Shown: positions 27,654 to 37,096 of the stretch, one piece after another
Layout of the letters: the number at the start of each line of letters is the position of its first letter
How positions within the stretch are numbered: the first letter of the stretch is position 1
Origin: Paenibacillus tianjinensis
GTDB taxonomy: Bacteria > Bacillota > Bacilli > Paenibacillales > Paenibacillaceae
Reading direction: 5' to 3'
DNA: 64,000 bases
Assembly: GCF_017086365.1 (NCBI RefSeq)
Contig: NZ_CP070969.1
Location: forward strand, 186,001-250,000
Made by a program: the position numbers and the translations under genes
Notes under the pieces: model-generated
The model's input: the letters and a program-made list of their open reading frames with translations, nothing else
The model's database searches: none
Told to the model about the DNA's origin: nothing

Positions 27654-27703
27654 AAAACAGCCAACTCTCCCGTCAAGATACTAGGGAGGCTGGCTGTTTT
27701 CTT
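27654..27703. terminator. Terminator-like inverted repeat
   Basis: AAAACAGCCA / TGGCTGTTTT arms with an inner CTCCC/GGGAG pair form a long, bidirectional terminator-like hairpin. No intact gene abuts it. Confidence 0.7.
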
Positions 27704-28241
27704 TGTAATTGAATATTACGATGAAATAGAGCTGCAATTCCGGCCATAGCTGGGCCAGCCCTCCGGAAAAAAATGAACCATGAATCCGATGGTCGGAATC
27801 ACTCTCATTAATCCCCCAGCAGACTATGCTGGGGTTGCCGCACGGCGAGTGAGGGTTGCAGGGGGCTTTCTCCCTGCGTCTCCCCTTAAGAGGACGAAAG
27901 GGGTCGCTTTACCTAAGCGTTAGCTTCCTTTTGCACGGTCAACATTTGGTCAGCAATTCGTAAAATTATTTCACGCTTAATGGTCCTCCATTGCCCATGC
28001 TAAACCTTGGTGAATAGTTGAGATACCTTACTCCGCTGATTAAAGAATTAAACCACAGATCTGGTCAATTCCGCTTTTCTGCTGTTCCACAAATTGTAAT
28101 GGAGTTAGTCCACTTCCACCAATATCGTTCGTCAACGCATTTGCAAGTCGTTGTTAATACTCTGCGAGAATTTCAACCTGTTGCTCGATGGCAAAGCGAT
28201 GTAAGTCTAAGAACTGCCCAATATTTATCTGAACATCTCCT
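27704..28241. other. Gene-free segment with a structured GC-rich block
   Basis: No supported gene. 27781-27950 stands out in an AT-rich setting. CCCCAGCA..TGCTGGGG forms a hairpin at 27813-27832. GCAGGGGG..CTCCCTGC and CCCCTT..AAGGGG follow, and TACCTAAGCGTTAGC ends the block. Transposon-associated RNAs show such chained hairpins, but no matching family could be confirmed. 28018-28241 holds an open frame on the plus strand without ribosome binding site or homology, which is not called. Confidence 0.4.
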
Positions 28242-28439
28242 CTATTTACGGATACCGGCTTTCCTTGCCCCTGGCACAAAATCATTTCGACACCATCTTA
28301 CAAAGTTATTAGAGTGGAGAAGGTATGTCTTAGCTGTCTTTTCTTCAAGAATACCGTCTTGCTGCTTCTCCAAAACCTCTTTCTCATACTGCTCGAACAA
28401 TAACTCCAACTGCTTTATAAATTCGGAAGATGCCTTCAT
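28242..28439 (-). CDS. Small conserved-looking protein (65 aa), unknown
   Basis: MKASSEFIKQLELLFEQYEK is followed by a second helix and TYLLHSNNFVRWCRNDFVPG, a composition and ending I associate with small uncharacterised proteins of Bacillota mobile elements that resemble the SAM-like N-terminus of tyrosine recombinases. GAGGGGG lies about 9 nt upstream of the ATG. It is an isolated gene among remnants. The identification is weak; the coding call rests on the ribosome binding site and protein-like composition. Confidence 0.5.
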   Translation of the reverse strand: MKASSEFIKQLELLFEQYEKEVLEKQQDGILEEKTAKTYLLHSNNFVRWCRNDFVPGARKAGIRK

Positions 28440-28731
28440 TCAATCGAACCCCCTCAGCATAAGTATAAACCTCATTATACTTATCTGGAACTATTTGTAT
28501 ATAGAGAGAGGTGTTGTGATTAGCTATATGAGCGATGATTGTGATAAATAGTAGGTATTATCCAAATAATACTCCTTTACTCCCAAAAACTGTGCTGAGA
28601 GGTTCAACATTATCATAAAAGAATTCATTAAGGTATACCGGGAAATGGACGATTTGTTCAAGACTTAAGTTCTGAACTTCTCTGTCATAACAATTTACAA
28701 CCGTGATGCCGTTATTAACTTTACCATTCAC

Positions 28732-28763
28732 ATACACTTACGTTTATGTAAACGTAAGTGTAT
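28732..28763. promoter_or_regulatory. Perfect 15-bp inverted repeat, operator-like
   Basis: ATACACTTACGTTTA and TAAACGTAAGTGTAT are exact inverse complements separated by TG. It resembles operators of TetR- or MerR-type regulators, and TTACGT (28738) with TATTAT (28761), 17 bp apart, could form a promoter inside it. No intact regulator or target gene adjoins. A related ATACGTACGTGT occurs at about 29041. Confidence 0.5.
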
Positions 28764-29895
28764 TATAAGATGGAAAAATGATAAACAGCTAAACGTGAAG
28801 GCTATATTGAAAGAGTAATAGGCGGCGTATAATGCTCCTTACTTGTGAGTATTGAAGCTAGAATACTGTAACACTTAGCGAAATACGGACCCTGTATTCA
28901 GGAGATTCTCCCTGGATACCGAACACTTGTTCTAATTCCTTTTTTACAGGTTGATACCTGGATCCATGTAGTAACGGCGCTTTTCTAAGGAATTATAACA
29001 AATCTTTTACTGGTCGATACATTCGCACTCACCTTTACATATACGTACGTGTCTACGAGAGCTGAAAACCGATAAAAAGCTAATTTCCATACTATAAGGT
29101 AGGAATGTCGCAGTTACGGACGAGGAGCGGATCTGGAACCAGTGTTCAATAACTCTAATGTTCTCTTCTCATAAACGGTAAGACTGGTTATGTTAGAGTG
29201 TAATGGTCCAGTAATTTCAGAATTATCACAATATTTAGGGTGAGACAAAATGTAAAATTCGCAACGTGAGTACTGCGGCAGTTATTTCGGGAAAATGAAT
29301 TGAAGGTCCGCCTGAATAGCGGACCTTCGGATAGGGTGGTCTGTCGTCCGCTAAGCGGCTCTCCGCGTAGCACTAGCAACATAACTTCGGTATCTAACAT
29401 GATTTGATATGCTAATTCAGATGTAGCTAACCCCAATAGCCATTAAAATCCCAAGTGAACGGGAAGTTTTTTGTCATGCGGATAGACAGTTTTATTTTTT
29501 CCCTCCCACTATAAATTAATATTTTCTCTCGTTTACTCACTCGTTCTTAGATTTTCAGCCATTGACTTGATGAGGGCTGGAGAAGTCATGTAAGGATGAC
29601 AATATTTTCTGGTGGAGCCGGTGGCGGGAATAGAGATTGGGGAACCTTGTCCCCAGCCCATGGATACTTCCACTGATCGCACTTTGGATATCCACACCTT
29701 CTTTTGACGGCTTACCCTCCCATGTCACGCGGGGTCGTTGCCCTTACATTCCTTCGTTCTGCCTCTCAAAAGGTGGACGCCGTTTCTTGCTCCTTTACAG
29801 GGTCTTTGCCCTTATGGTGAAAAACCTACGGCTGCTCCGTGCTTCCATTGTCTTTGGTCATTTCAGTCCGGTGAGAAACGTGATTTCGGTTTTTC
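28764..29895. other. Gene-free region left of the IS110 transposase
   Basis: About 1.1 kb has no supported gene; short frames on both strands lack ribosome binding sites and homology. Hairpin-rich sequence at 29600-29690 (GTCAT..ATGAC; GGGGAAC..GTCCCC) lies just downstream of the IS110 transposase and may belong to the insertion sequence. GGTCCGC..GCGGACC at 29303-29325 is a simple stem. Confidence 0.4.
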
Positions 29896-31191
29896 TTAAG
29901 CTGCCATCTGTAACTGGGCCTGACGTACCGGCCCTAAAACGTCGTTTGCATCGTACGGAATTTGCTTGGTGCCCAGCGTATGCAGGACACGTATGAGTTT
30001 CCCACACAACGCCACAATGGATTGCTTTTTCTTCAGTGGATTCTGACTTCGTTTGGTGAAGTACTGGTGCAGCGCCTTAAACTCGGCGTTCTTTGCTACC
30101 ATGGGCATCACTGCCCGGAACAGCAGGGCCCTTAGCCTTGCGCGTCCACGTTTGGTAATGCTGGATTTGCCTTTTTTCTTTCCTGAACTGTTCTCTTTGA
30201 GATTCAGTCCGGCGAGCCGAATAATCTGCTGTCCATGCTCGTAACCGCTCAGATCCCCGACTTCCGCCAGGAACCCCGCCAAGGTGACCACGGCCACGCC
30301 CGGCACGGTGAGCATCTCCTCCGTTCCTGGGATTTGAGAAAGTAGACGCTCCACCTCGGCCAGAATCTCTTCGAGTTGTCTTGCGAACATTTCGTACTGT
30401 TCCAGAAGCATTTTAATCTCTATTTTTGCTGCAGGAAGTCCTTCGGTTAGACCGATGGAACTTCTCGCCGTTTCCATGAGGTACTGAGCTCGTTTGGCTC
30501 CTACGGCTCGTTTCACGTCTTTCTTCCACCGCTGTACAATGGCCTCTGTGCCCATCTCTACGACTTCACCTGGCGTTGGAAACTCGCCAAGCGTAATGCG
30601 TGAAGCCTTGCCTTCCCAGTCTTTAAATACCTGCGTGTACTCCGGAAAAAAGCGATCCAGCCAGTTCTGCACCCGCCTTTGCACCTGTCCGAAGTTCACC
30701 ATGATTTTCTCCCGAAGATTCATGAGAATCCGCAGGTCGGCGTAAACGCTCGTCGGCAGTTTAGGTTCGCTGTACTTCCCGTTTCGCACCAAATCAGCAA
30801 TGACTTTGGCATCTTTATAGTCGTTTTTGGTGGGTGAATTGTCTTCAAGTTCTTTACTTTTGTGTACGTGATGGGGATTCACAATGACCAAAGGAATGCC
30901 CTGCCGCCCTAAATATTCCGCCAGTGTAAACCAGTAGTGTCCGGTGGGCTCAATGCCGAAGAGGACGTCGCTCTTGGCATGCTCCCGCTGAAGCTCCTTC
31001 ATCCACTGAACCAGTTGCTCTAGCCCGGTACGGGTATTGGAGAACACACAATCCTTCCCCAGTTCAATCCCGCGAAAATCGATAGCGCGGGCCACATGGG
31101 TTTCTTTGGCGATATCTGCGCCGACCACAAGGGTATTTTCGGAAATTCGAATGATTCGTTGATTCTGTTTCTTCGATTGTTTATACTTCAT
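29896..31191 (-). CDS. IS110-family transposase (DEDD recombinase)
   Basis: This 431-residue protein has an N-terminal RuvC-like DEDD domain: GADIAKETH (Asp), FGIEPTGHYW (Glu), KNDYKDAKVIADLV (Asp-Asp). After a helical middle comes the Transposase_20 domain with VPGVAVVTLAGFLAEVGD, IIRLAGLNL and RGRARLRALLF. The frame is intact and full length. The ATG at 31191 is used because AAAAGGAG lies about 10 nt upstream; the frame is open further to 31272. IS110 members move with a bridge RNA from their non-coding end. Exact element ends were not determined. Confidence 0.92.
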   Translation of the reverse strand: MKYKQSKKQNQRIIRISENTLVVGADIAKETHVARAIDFRGIELGKDCVFSNTRTGLEQLVQWMKELQREHAKSDVLFGIEPTGHYWFTLAEYLGRQGIPLVIVNPHHVHKSKELEDNSPTKNDYKDAKVIADLVRNGKYSEPKLPTSVYADLRILMNLREKIMVNFGQVQRRVQNWLDRFFPEYTQVFKDWEGKASRITLGEFPTPGEVVEMGTEAIVQRWKKDVKRAVGAKRAQYLMETARSSIGLTEGLPAAKIEIKMLLEQYEMFARQLEEILAEVERLLSQIPGTEEMLTVPGVAVVTLAGFLAEVGDLSGYEHGQQIIRLAGLNLKENSSGKKKGKSSITKRGRARLRALLFRAVMPMVAKNAEFKALHQYFTKRSQNPLKKKQSIVALCGKLIRVLHTLGTKQIPYDANDVLGPVRQAQLQMAA

Positions 31192-31288
31192 AGTGAGCGT
31201 ACTCCTTTTAATTCGGGCATGAATGTGACTGCATTCGAGACCCAGCATACAGGAGGCGCTTTTTTTGTTCAAACCTCAATTTAATTCA

Positions 31289-32383
31289 TTACAGGAATGG
31301 CTCCTTTTTGGCTTGATAGAGCAAGGAATCCGCGTCACTGAAAAAACGGGATTTGCTCATACCATGAACGTATCCTGACAATCCGATGCTGACCGTGACG
31401 CGGCGTCCTTCCATTTCCATGTGATCGATCTGACTGATAGATTCTCGAGCATGTTCACATATATCGAAGGCTTGCTCCAAGGTTTTCGCGGGAAAAATGA
31501 TGGCGAATTCTTCTCCACCGTATCGGGCGATAATTTCATCCGAAGTAAGCGACTGCTGTAGAATGTCGGCCACTCTCTTCAAGATGATGTCTCCGACCGT
31601 ATGTCCGTAAGTATCGTTGATAGATTTGAAATTATCGATATCGATAACTGCAATTTGGAGTGGTATTGTGTTTGTCGCGCAATAATCAATCAAATGGTCT
31701 AAATATTCATGAAAGGTCCTATGGTTGTATAGATCTGTCAACGCGTCGGTTTTGCTTAACCGTTCCATGATGGTGTTTTTGATCAGCAAGTCATGTTCAG
31801 AACGCGAAGTCCTGATTAGTCTTTCCAGCATGTCACTCCCTCTGTGGAGCAGTTGAACCAGGATCAAATACTCTCCGCTCAGAATATAGAACAGGGTAAA
31901 CCGTTCAAATATCGTCATATGGGTCCAAATCAATGGAAACAGAATATACATAATCGCCAGCTCGGCGATTACCATCAAAAAAGCGAAGGTTAGATGCTTT
32001 TTTGTAAACTGAAAGGCTGCGATCAACATCGGAATCATCATGACATACTGTATGCCGATCACCGTCGTATTGCTGTAAATCAGAACGGCACCAATTAGGG
32101 TACCTGTTAAGATAATCGTGTAGGGGCGTGATTTTCTATAGTACCTTTCCAACAGTTCATTTGCCGTGACGAGAGTGACTTGCACGCAGGTAGGAATAAC
32201 CATCGTATAAATCAAGTAATATTGAACATTCTCCGGTTCGAGTTTCATCTTAATAATAAGGGCAACAATCTCTGCGACTAAGGAAATCAAAACCACAATC
32301 CAATAGCCGTTCATAATTTTTCTCTGCCATTTTCCTACATCTTCAAACAGTTCTTGTCCTTTTGTCAAAGGGATCGCATCCAA
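31289..32383 (-). CDS. Membrane-bound diguanylate cyclase (GGDEF)
   Basis: Residues 1-190 contain about six hydrophobic segments (YWIVVLISLVAEIVALII, then YLIYTMVIPTCVQVTLV and others). The C-terminal 160 residues form a GGDEF domain with KTDALTDLYNHRTF, DIDNFKSINDTYGH and the active-site loop RYGGEEFAII. It should make cyclic di-GMP from two GTP. The membrane part resembles sensor modules without a named family. It is the only intact housekeeping-like gene in the decayed element B and lies 97 bp from the IS110 transposase start. Confidence 0.9.
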   Translation of the reverse strand: MDAIPLTKGQELFEDVGKWQRKIMNGYWIVVLISLVAEIVALIIKMKLEPENVQYYLIYTMVIPTCVQVTLVTANELLERYYRKSRPYTIILTGTLIGAVLIYSNTTVIGIQYVMMIPMLIAAFQFTKKHLTFAFLMVIAELAIMYILFPLIWTHMTIFERFTLFYILSGEYLILVQLLHRGSDMLERLIRTSRSEHDLLIKNTIMERLSKTDALTDLYNHRTFHEYLDHLIDYCATNTIPLQIAVIDIDNFKSINDTYGHTVGDIILKRVADILQQSLTSDEIIARYGGEEFAIIFPAKTLEQAFDICEHARESISQIDHMEMEGRRVTVSIGLSGYVHGMSKSRFFSDADSLLYQAKKEPFL

Positions 32384-32850
32384 TCCATTGGTGTCATCAT
32401 TTCTTTAGTCTCTTCATTAAATATACCATTTCTTCTTGAGTATGGAGTGGTTCTTTATTAGAGTTTCTATTTAATTTAATGGTACAATCCGTATTCGATG
32501 GTAGTTAAAAGATTACTCAAAATGCTATATCGAGCGTAATTAATAATCTAAGAAAGTCTTTAGGGTCGCCAAAATGGGTAACACATTGTACATGAATCCG
32601 AGGCGGAGATGAAAATGAGCACCAAAGAGATTGCACGGTTGAATACAGCAATGAAACAAACCTCAGACAAACGGTGTGCGTTCACCGTCCATGTAAACTT
32701 CTATAGGTTTTGTTCTTTTGAGGTTGCAGCATTAGCATTCCCACCAAACAACAGTCCAAAAACAAACAGAAGTACGATAATCTTTTTCGTTTTTATTAAC
32801 CATCTTTGTGCATGACTTTGAGGTTTTTCCCCATTTTTCTAAAATGAATG
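32384..32850. other. Intergenic region with an IS630-like start fragment
   Basis: MSTKEIARLNTAMKQTSDKR (frame from 32609) resembles the helix-turn-helix start of IS630-type transposases such as the one at 34267, then loses similarity, so it is a remnant. Nothing else is supported here. Confidence 0.4.
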
Positions 32851-33090
32851 TTAACTTTTATACGCTATACCATTCTCGGATTGAATGAGCTGCTGTTCAA
32901 CAATCCTTTGGTTTAAATGAAGATCGCTTAGATAAGTTGTAATTTGGCTTTGCAGGTTCTTTACAATTTCTCTATGCATATCATCGATGTGATCTTTAGT
33001 ACAAAAGGCAGAACTGTAAAGATGTCCATTTTTATAAGATTTTGTTTCATCAACTATAGAGTTAAGCTTTTCTTTGTAGAGTCTTTTCAC
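32851..33090 (-). CDS. Small helical protein (79 aa), unknown
   Basis: MKRLYKEKLNSIVDETKSYK continues as a charged, all-helical protein with HREIVKNLQSQITTYLSDLH. There are no membrane segments and no recognised family. The upstream sequence has no clear ribosome binding site (AGATGGCAAGTG), so expression is uncertain. Confidence 0.4.
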   Translation of the reverse strand: MKRLYKEKLNSIVDETKSYKNGHLYSSAFCTKDHIDDMHREIVKNLQSQITTYLSDLHLNQRIVEQQLIQSENGIAYKS

Positions 33091-33202
33091 TTGCCATCTT
33101 CTGGCTTAATCTCATAATAACGATTAGTCTCAATGAGTAGTTTCCAAGGATCAATGCAGATGTCCCAATTATTTCTATTATTTAATGGGGGGAGGCTGTG
33201 AT

Positions 33203-34336
33203 TATATAAGTTGAACAAAAGATTAAAACCGCACACACAATCGATCAATAACCTCCTGGGAAGAGCGGTTTAGTCTCTGTATAAATTCACGGACGTGAGT
33301 ACGGATATAATAAAATTTCCCGAAAAACACGTTGTTAATAACATCACTTCAGAGCCATTTCCATAAACCTTCGACCATATTTAATTCGGGGCTATATGGC
33401 GGTAAAAAGACAAAAGTTAGCCGTGGATGTTCCTTCAGGAAAGATTGAATGTGATTCGCATGATGAATACGAGCATTGTCTAAAATCATCACAATATTAC
33501 CTTCGGGATAAGTCTGCAGTACACGCTTTAGAAAAGATTCAAAGGTCAACATATCGTAATTTTCGGCTTCATGACAAACAATTTGACCCGTTTCATAGTT
33601 TAGCGTAGCGAGCAACTTGGCTCCTCGATGTTGTCCATGTGTTTTTATTTTTCGTTGCTTCCCTTTGAGAAACCAATTGTATTGCAGAGCTTGGTAATCC
33701 CGGATCATCGATTCATCTTCGAACAAAAGGTGATCAATTTCGTTATTCAGGACTTTTTTTTAAAGCGGGGAAAATCTCTTCTTTAAACGCTCTCTGTTTG
33801 TCTAGATCTGCACGAGCGAGCGTGTACGTAGGCTTGTATAGCTAAAGCCTAAGTAATGATGGACTTTAGATGCTCCCCGTTGCGTAAAGTTCTGACCAAA
33901 TTCCCGCTGAATATAATGAACCACCAGACGTAGCGTCCAATTATATTGAGCTTCAAATCCAACATCTACAGGTTGCTTGCTGAATGGTTTGAGCCAACTG
34001 CTTCTCTTGATCGGGCCCTAGTTTATGGGGCCTTCCTGTGGAATAACCAGGGACCAACCCTTAGATTCCATGTTGCTTGAAAGCCTGGATGTACCGTTCG
34101 ATCGTTTGTCGGTTACGTTTGACAACAGCACAAATATCTTTTGTTTTTCGCCCTTCTAAATGAAGGCAAACGGCTTGATATCGCTCGTACAATCGTTTAT
34201 TTTGAGTCTTTCGCATAGCCTCAATTAGAGATTCAATTTCTGTTTTCCGAGTTTTCATAGACCTCACCTCTTTTGGTTATGGTCTAAATTAATTACCCAT
34301 TATTTTCATGTCTGATAAAATAGTTCAACTTATATA
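33203..34336 (-). mobile_element. IS630-family insertion sequence
   Basis: Perfect 14-bp terminal inverted repeats TATATAAGTTGAAC (33203-33216) and GTTCAACTTATATA (34323-34336) enclose the transposase remnants. The TA ends agree with the TA target preference of IS630. It interrupts the Rpn-like gene at its right. Confidence 0.88.
33349..34267 (-). pseudogene. IS630-family transposase, frameshifted
   Basis: The first frame (34267 leftward) gives a helix-turn-helix segment with KTKDICAVVKRNRQTIERYI. Later frames give FGQNFTQRGASKVHHYLGFSY and the DDE domain: LLFEDESMIRDY, MILDNARIHHA and LPPYSPELNMVEGLWKWL (Asp, Asp, Glu). At least two frameshifts separate these parts, so no full-length transposase is made unless by recoding. 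Confidence 0.85.
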
Positions 34337-34339
34337 GAT

Positions 34340-34684
34340 GAATATAGTGTTCCGTCTGAAGGTGGATTAATCAATTGGTTACTGTTCCTGAAAGGTGCCG
34401 ATACATCGCAATGGGAGGTGCTGAAGATGAACGAACCGGGACTACAGAAGGCCATGGATACTTTGCAATATTTGAGTCAGGATTCAGAGGCCAGACGGCT
34501 GTATGAAGCTAGACAGAAATATCTTCATGATGAAGCCTCCATGCTGGGTAGTGCGGAAATGGCAGGTATAAAAAAAGGGAAGATAGAAGTTGCTCAGAAC
34601 TTGTTGGTTATGGGAATGGATTATGCGGCTGTTGCTAAAGCAACTGGTCTAAGTGAGGATGAAATCAAATCTATCAAGCTTTAA
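34340..34684 (+). pseudogene. Rpn/PD-(D/E)XK family putative transposase, C-terminal fragment
   Basis: Reading from 34340, EYSVPSEGGLINWLLFLKGA, DTSQWEVLKMNEPGLQKAMD, YLSQDSEARRLYEARQKYLH and the tail MGMDYAAVAKATGLSEDEIK match the C-terminal part of Rpn family recombination-promoting nucleases. The nuclease domain is missing, cut off where IS630 inserted. An internal ATG at 34418 with GGGAGGTG upstream could still give an 88-residue peptide. Confidence 0.75.
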
Positions 34685-34710
34685 TATGTTGCCTGTTTGG
34701 TGATAGAAGA

Positions 34711-35009
34711 TTTATCAACGCTAAAGCCTATTAAACGGCAAACAACAAACAAACTACGCTTTCGCAGCCTAAGAAACTGTGTGCGTGCTTCTACCCTGCA
34801 TCGCCCATGTGACAGGGATAGGGGCTAACTAGTAGTGGGATACGCCGCTTGGTCTCCGCCTGGGGTCAACGGAAGAAGATAATCAGGCTGACCCAACGTA
34901 TAGCCGGTTACGGGGCGATACTCGGGTGACATCAAAACTGTGACTACACTCGTAGAAGCTTATGTGCCGTTATCTTCGGACAGGGGTTCGAATCCCCTCG
35001 GCTCCATAT
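34711..35009 (+). repeat. tmRNA 3'-end direct repeat, copy 3 (displaced chromosomal end)
   Basis: It begins at TTTATCAACGCTAAAG, equivalent to 6038 in the intact gene, and so includes the tag-coding sequence NGKQQTNYAFAA. Identity ends just after the tmRNA 3' end. It differs from copy 1 in the T loop (TTCGAATCC versus TTCGACTCC). It is most simply the original end of ssrA pushed 28.7 kb away. Confidence 0.93.
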
Positions 35010-35021
35010 AGAGTAATGTAA

Positions 35022-35049
35022 AAGACACCTTTAGGGGTGTCCTTTTTTC
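35022..35049 (+). terminator. Terminator after tmRNA copy 3
   Basis: AGACACC and GGTGTCC arms followed by TTTTTTC; probably the original ssrA terminator. Confidence 0.8.
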
Positions 35050-35176
35050 ATTTAGTGTCTGTCTGCAGACTTGCTGCTTTCTCCTTCGACAACTGCTCGG
35101 CATGATACGCACAAAAGTATATATTAATAGATAAGCAAGCCTTATGTATTATTTATAAGCAGGGAGGTTTCATTAT

Positions 35177-35530
35177 ATGAGAAAAGAAGCAGATCAGCAG
35201 CTGAACGATGGTCCCCAGATTCGCAAAGAAAAAGATATTGTGGCCAAAATGATTCGTATTTATTGTAAGAAAAAACATCATCAAACTGAGCTCTGTGAAG
35301 AATGTCAGAACATAAACGATTATGCTATAAAAAGACTTTCCCGCTGCAAATTCGGTGAAGAGAAGACAGCTTGTGCGAAGTGTCCTATTCATTGCTATAA
35401 ACCGGTTTACCGGCAAAAAATCAAGGGGATTATGCGTTTTTCAGGTCCGTGGATGCTGCTATATCATCCGGTTGAGTCCATAAGGCATATCCCAATACCA
35501 AATAAGTTAAGAAAATCAAGCTCACGATAG
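35177..35530 (+). CDS. Nitrous oxide-stimulated promoter family protein (YgbA-like)
   Basis: This 117-residue protein carries the conserved Cys pattern of the family: IYCKKKHH, LCEECQNINDYAIKRL and RCKFGE, then CAKCPIHCYKP and MRFSGPWMLLYHP. E. coli YgbA, in the NsrR nitrosative-stress regulon, has the same layout, and the cysteines probably bind metal. AGGGAGG precedes the ATG. It is the first gene after the displaced ssrA end and was presumably the native neighbour of ssrA. Biochemical function is not established. Confidence 0.85.
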   Translation: MRKEADQQLNDGPQIRKEKDIVAKMIRIYCKKKHHQTELCEECQNINDYAIKRLSRCKFGEEKTACAKCPIHCYKPVYRQKIKGIMRFSGPWMLLYHPVESIRHIPIPNKLRKSSSR

Positions 35531-35671
35531 TTATCTTAACGAGTTGCTCCAGACCTCAGGTCTGTAACACAAAGGAATGGAACTGTGAAGCGGCAACCAA
35601 GGCCCTTTTTGGTAGCTGGCAGCCCAAGTAATATAACTTGCTTTGACTTCCCGCAAACCAGATGCTCTACA

Positions 35672-36990
35672 CCTTCTCCATGGTATTGCCATTCCGATGT
35701 TTCCTCCGGTATTGGGCCGGTGTCATTCCATACACCTTTTGTGGAGCTGGAATAAAAGTGTTCAGCGACGAAAATCCGAAATTTTGCACGATGGGCTCAA
35801 TAGGAGAATCGGGGGCAATTAACTCCTGACAGATGAAATTCAGGCGCTTCTCCTAGATTTTGTTCGTAATGGACTAGTTTGTCTCCGCTTTATATAAACT
35901 GCGGAAATAATTCACGGACAATTCCAAATGATCGGCCAGCATTTTTGCGGACAAGTTCGGATCGGTTAATTGTTCGGGCAGTCACAATGTCTTCAAGTGT
36001 CCTGGTTACCAATGCTTCCATCCATGGCACTACATTTACCGTCGTCTCCTGCTAAATGATCTGTTTCTCGATGGAAGTCAGCTCCCATGAACTGGGCAGC
36101 GGCTGGCCGGAGTGCTCCTGCATGAGCCGGCGTATATCCATAAACAAGGTAATCAGTTAGATTTTACATTCAAAATAGGACATTTCCCGCAGCTTGACCA
36201 CGGCTGAGCGTATGACTTCCAGAACCGTTCCGCATTCCCCTTGGAAAGAGCCTGGGCGATCTGCCGCTCTTTGTTCACAGGCAAATGATACAGTTCTCCG
36301 GTCGTGACGGGCAGCCATGCTTTCACGATGAGCGCTCTGTGTCCGAACCGGAACCGTTCCTGTGTCAGTTCATACGTCTCCATATAGATCTCATGCATGT
36401 CGGTCAGGCTGGGCAGCATTCTACCCCAAGCGACGGTTGTTCCAACTGACAAATACTGCTCTATTAACTGTTGGGATACTTGCAGCTTCTTCGCATATTC
36501 TTCGGACAATGGAGCGGATAAGGCAAATGCCATGTGATCGTCCCCCATATCTACTGTCTGCAGCTTGTGCTTGGAGGATTGCAGTGACTCCTGAATAATA
36601 TGGGGACATTGCAAACCGGAATAGACGCCGGTCCTTCCCGGCTCCAATCATTTTGAGCATCTGCTTCGAGACCGTGGTTTCGAGGAGAAGGCGATTCGGT
36701 TACGTGAGTATCGAAGCATGCCGGCTCAGGAACGTTATAAGGATGCAAAAACGTCATCAACCGCTTGAGCGAACCAAGTGATCTTTCAGGGGTTCCCGGT
36801 TTCTTCTGTTCTGAGGGGCGTTACGGCCCCTTCTTCGACAATATCAATCACACATATCATTTGGAATATGGGCATCAAAGATCAGAGATACCTTATGATC
36901 ATCAAAAAATGCTCAAAACTGGTCGCCTCTTTGTGTGCCAGGATGCCATTCGCTTGTGATTCGGAATTTCAGCTAATAACGACCTTTCCT
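35672..36990 (-). pseudogene. AraC-family transcriptional regulator, degraded
   Basis: Reading leftward, pieces in different frames give a sensor-like middle part (LSEEYAKKLQVSQQLIEQYL, FGHRALIVKAWLPVTTGELY, 36153-36647) and the last AraC helix-turn-helix (EKRLNFICQELI, IVQNFGFSSLNTF, YGMTPAQYRRKHRN, about 35672-35850). Stops and frameshifts separate them. It lies upstream of the sugar operon and may once have regulated it. Confidence 0.75.
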
Positions 36991-37096
36991 CACTGCAGGA
37001 GTGTTCTCTTCGCAAGCGTTTTTTTATACTAACTTGTGAAATGATGTATCTTTCGTTATAGTTGGATTAAACAAGATACCAAAAAGTGGTGGGAAA

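Larger units (their letters stand above)
24612..34710 (+). mobile_element. Integrated element B in ssrA, decayed
   Basis: It is bounded by tmRNA 3' copies 2 and 3. It holds a broken serine recombinase next to its left end and has collected IS256, IS110 and IS630 insertions or remnants and other gene fragments. With its recombinase split and truncated it is unlikely to move without help from element A's enzyme. Confidence 0.75.

Noticed and set aside
28018..28551. 177-codon plus-strand frame
   Set aside because: No ribosome binding site, no homology, and it overlaps the better-supported small gene on the minus strand at 28242-28439.
29637..29996. 119-codon plus-strand frame left of the IS110 transposase
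   Set aside because: It overlaps the transposase 3' end and a hairpin-rich non-coding flank, and its composition is not protein-like.
34711..35009. A second functional tmRNA gene
   Set aside because: It lacks the 5' half with the acceptor-stem partner; it is a displaced 3' fragment.
36765..36959. 64-codon plus-strand frame before the LacI-type gene
   Set aside because: No recognised family; it lies opposite remnants of the AraC-type pseudogene.
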